Assembly: GCA_029938605.1 (NCBI GenBank)
Contig: JAOZUO010000012.1
Coordinates: 1-43,171 of the forward strand
Origin: Deltaproteobacteria bacterium
Lineage (GTDB): Bacteria > Myxococcota_A > Polyangia > HGW-17 > JAJRWW01
Direction of reading: 5' to 3'
Length of the DNA: 43,171 nt
The position numbers and the translations under genes were made by a program. The notes under the pieces were generated by a model that ran no database searches, was not told the origin of the DNA, and saw only the letters and a program-made list of their open reading frames with translations. Below are positions 41,996 through 43,171 of the stretch, piece after piece. Position 1 is the first letter of the stretch. The number at the start of each line of letters is the position of its first letter.

Positions 41996-42256
41996 TTAGT
42001 GAAACTGGCGCTCCACTACGCTCCGCCGGAGGGAGGCCTTGATGAGCTGCGACCGCTGCTCCAGGGAGTAGTCCAGCAACAGGGCGCGGACGATCTCCTC
42101 CAGGGAGTTCTGGAAGTCGGGGATCTCCTCGGCGTCGTTGAGCTCCCGCAGCGGAAGATTGTGGCGCGTCCGATCCATGGAGCACTCGGTCAAAAACAAG
42201 CGCAGGGCTCGCAAGGCGGTGCGCGGAGGCAGCGGCAAGAGGGGATGTAGTTTCAT
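41996..42256 (-). CDS. Small protein of unknown function
   Basis: I set the start at ATG 42256 (86 residues); the frame extends to 42373, but that part is AT-rich and promoter-like. The protein begins MKLHPLLPLPPRTALRALRL and has an acidic then basic helical C-half (EEIPDFQNSLEEIVRALLLD, QRSQLIKASLRRS). No family is recognised. There is no clear ribosome binding site, and an inverted repeat lies right at the start, so expression may be leaderless or tightly controlled. It is divergent from the next plus-strand gene, 91 bp away. Confidence 0.5.
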   Translation of the reverse strand: MKLHPLLPLPPRTALRALRLFLTECSMDRTRHNLPLRELNDAEEIPDFQNSLEEIVRALLLDYSLEQRSQLIKASLRRSVVERQFH

Positions 42257-42275
42257 GTAGGTAAATATACTACAT
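42255..42275. promoter_or_regulatory. Inverted repeat at the start of the small unknown gene
   Basis: ATGTAG (42255-42260) and CTACAT (42270-42275) are perfect arms around GTAAATATA. One arm includes part of the ATG of the minus-strand gene, and the AT-rich spacer could be a -10 region. It is a candidate operator. Confidence 0.35.
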
Positions 42276-42347
42276 CGTGTTTTTTTGGTCCAATTTCGCG
42301 CAACCGAAACGGCGAACGGCGGATAACCCGGGATCGGAGGCTCTTCA

Positions 42348-43097
<750 letters not shown>

Positions 43098-43124
43098 CGC
43101 CAAACACCTGAGTCCAGACCACCT

Positions 43125-43171
43125 GTCATCCCGATGCCCTTTACTCCCGTCATCCCGATGCCCTTTACTCC
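43125..43171. repeat. 24-bp direct repeat reaching the window end
   Basis: GTCATCCCGATG followed by CCCTTTACTCCC occurs at 43125-43148 and again from 43149, where the window ends after 23 bases. It starts 28 bp after the last stop codon. More copies may follow outside the window. Confidence 0.9.

Overview
The window reads as one stretch of a high-GC, Gram-negative chromosome, most likely from the Myxococcota or a related deltaproteobacterial lineage. The signs are a TonB-like protein ending in an AgmX/PglI-type domain, one ExbB beside two ExbD proteins, very large secreted TPR proteins, lipoproteins with Asp-Ala-Gly linkers, and secreted proteins with thrombospondin-3-like, kelch and LVIVD repeats. 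No rRNA, tRNA, CRISPR array, transposase or phage gene was seen.

Bases 1-7809 hold surface-polysaccharide genes. A GT39-type membrane glycosyltransferase (5' end cut off) and an unknown membrane-anchored protein are on the plus strand. They converge on a minus-strand operon encoding an outer-membrane beta-barrel, a short Wza/OPX-type export protein, and an O-antigen-ligase/polymerase-like protein fused to TPRs.

Bases 7931-21672 hold a trans-envelope machine related to the Agl/Glt and Nfs systems of Myxococcus xanthus, all on the minus strand. In transcription order it encodes a coiled-coil secreted protein, two very large periplasmic TPR proteins, a TPR lipoprotein, a small secreted protein, a possible 39-residue peptide, ExbB, two ExbD proteins (one lacking the proton-carrying Asp), an FHA-like/TonB-like protein, and a small secreted helical protein. 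It is followed directly by the polysaccharide export operon. In M. xanthus, Nfs proteins plus AglRQS act on the Exo spore-coat polysaccharide, so a functional link is an attractive inference here.

Bases 21812-25364 are housekeeping: rplU-rpmA-obg in the classical order, then a GntR/FadR-type regulator overlapping mtnA. Bases 25405-30502 are accessory: a small membrane protein, an unknown double-anchored protein, an L,D-transpeptidase-like lipoprotein, a coiled-coil/winged-helix protein, a repeat-bearing membrane protein and a repeat-rich gene-free patch.

Bases 30503-43171 encode a secreted-protein pair (410-residue beta-propeller lipoprotein and 1637-residue multidomain protein), a small Cys-rich lipoprotein, a 1374-residue TPR plus HEAT protein, a small unknown protein and a low-complexity protein whose core faintly resembles type III secretion SctP/FliK C-domains. 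Short tandem repeats of 6-24 bp recur in and between genes throughout.
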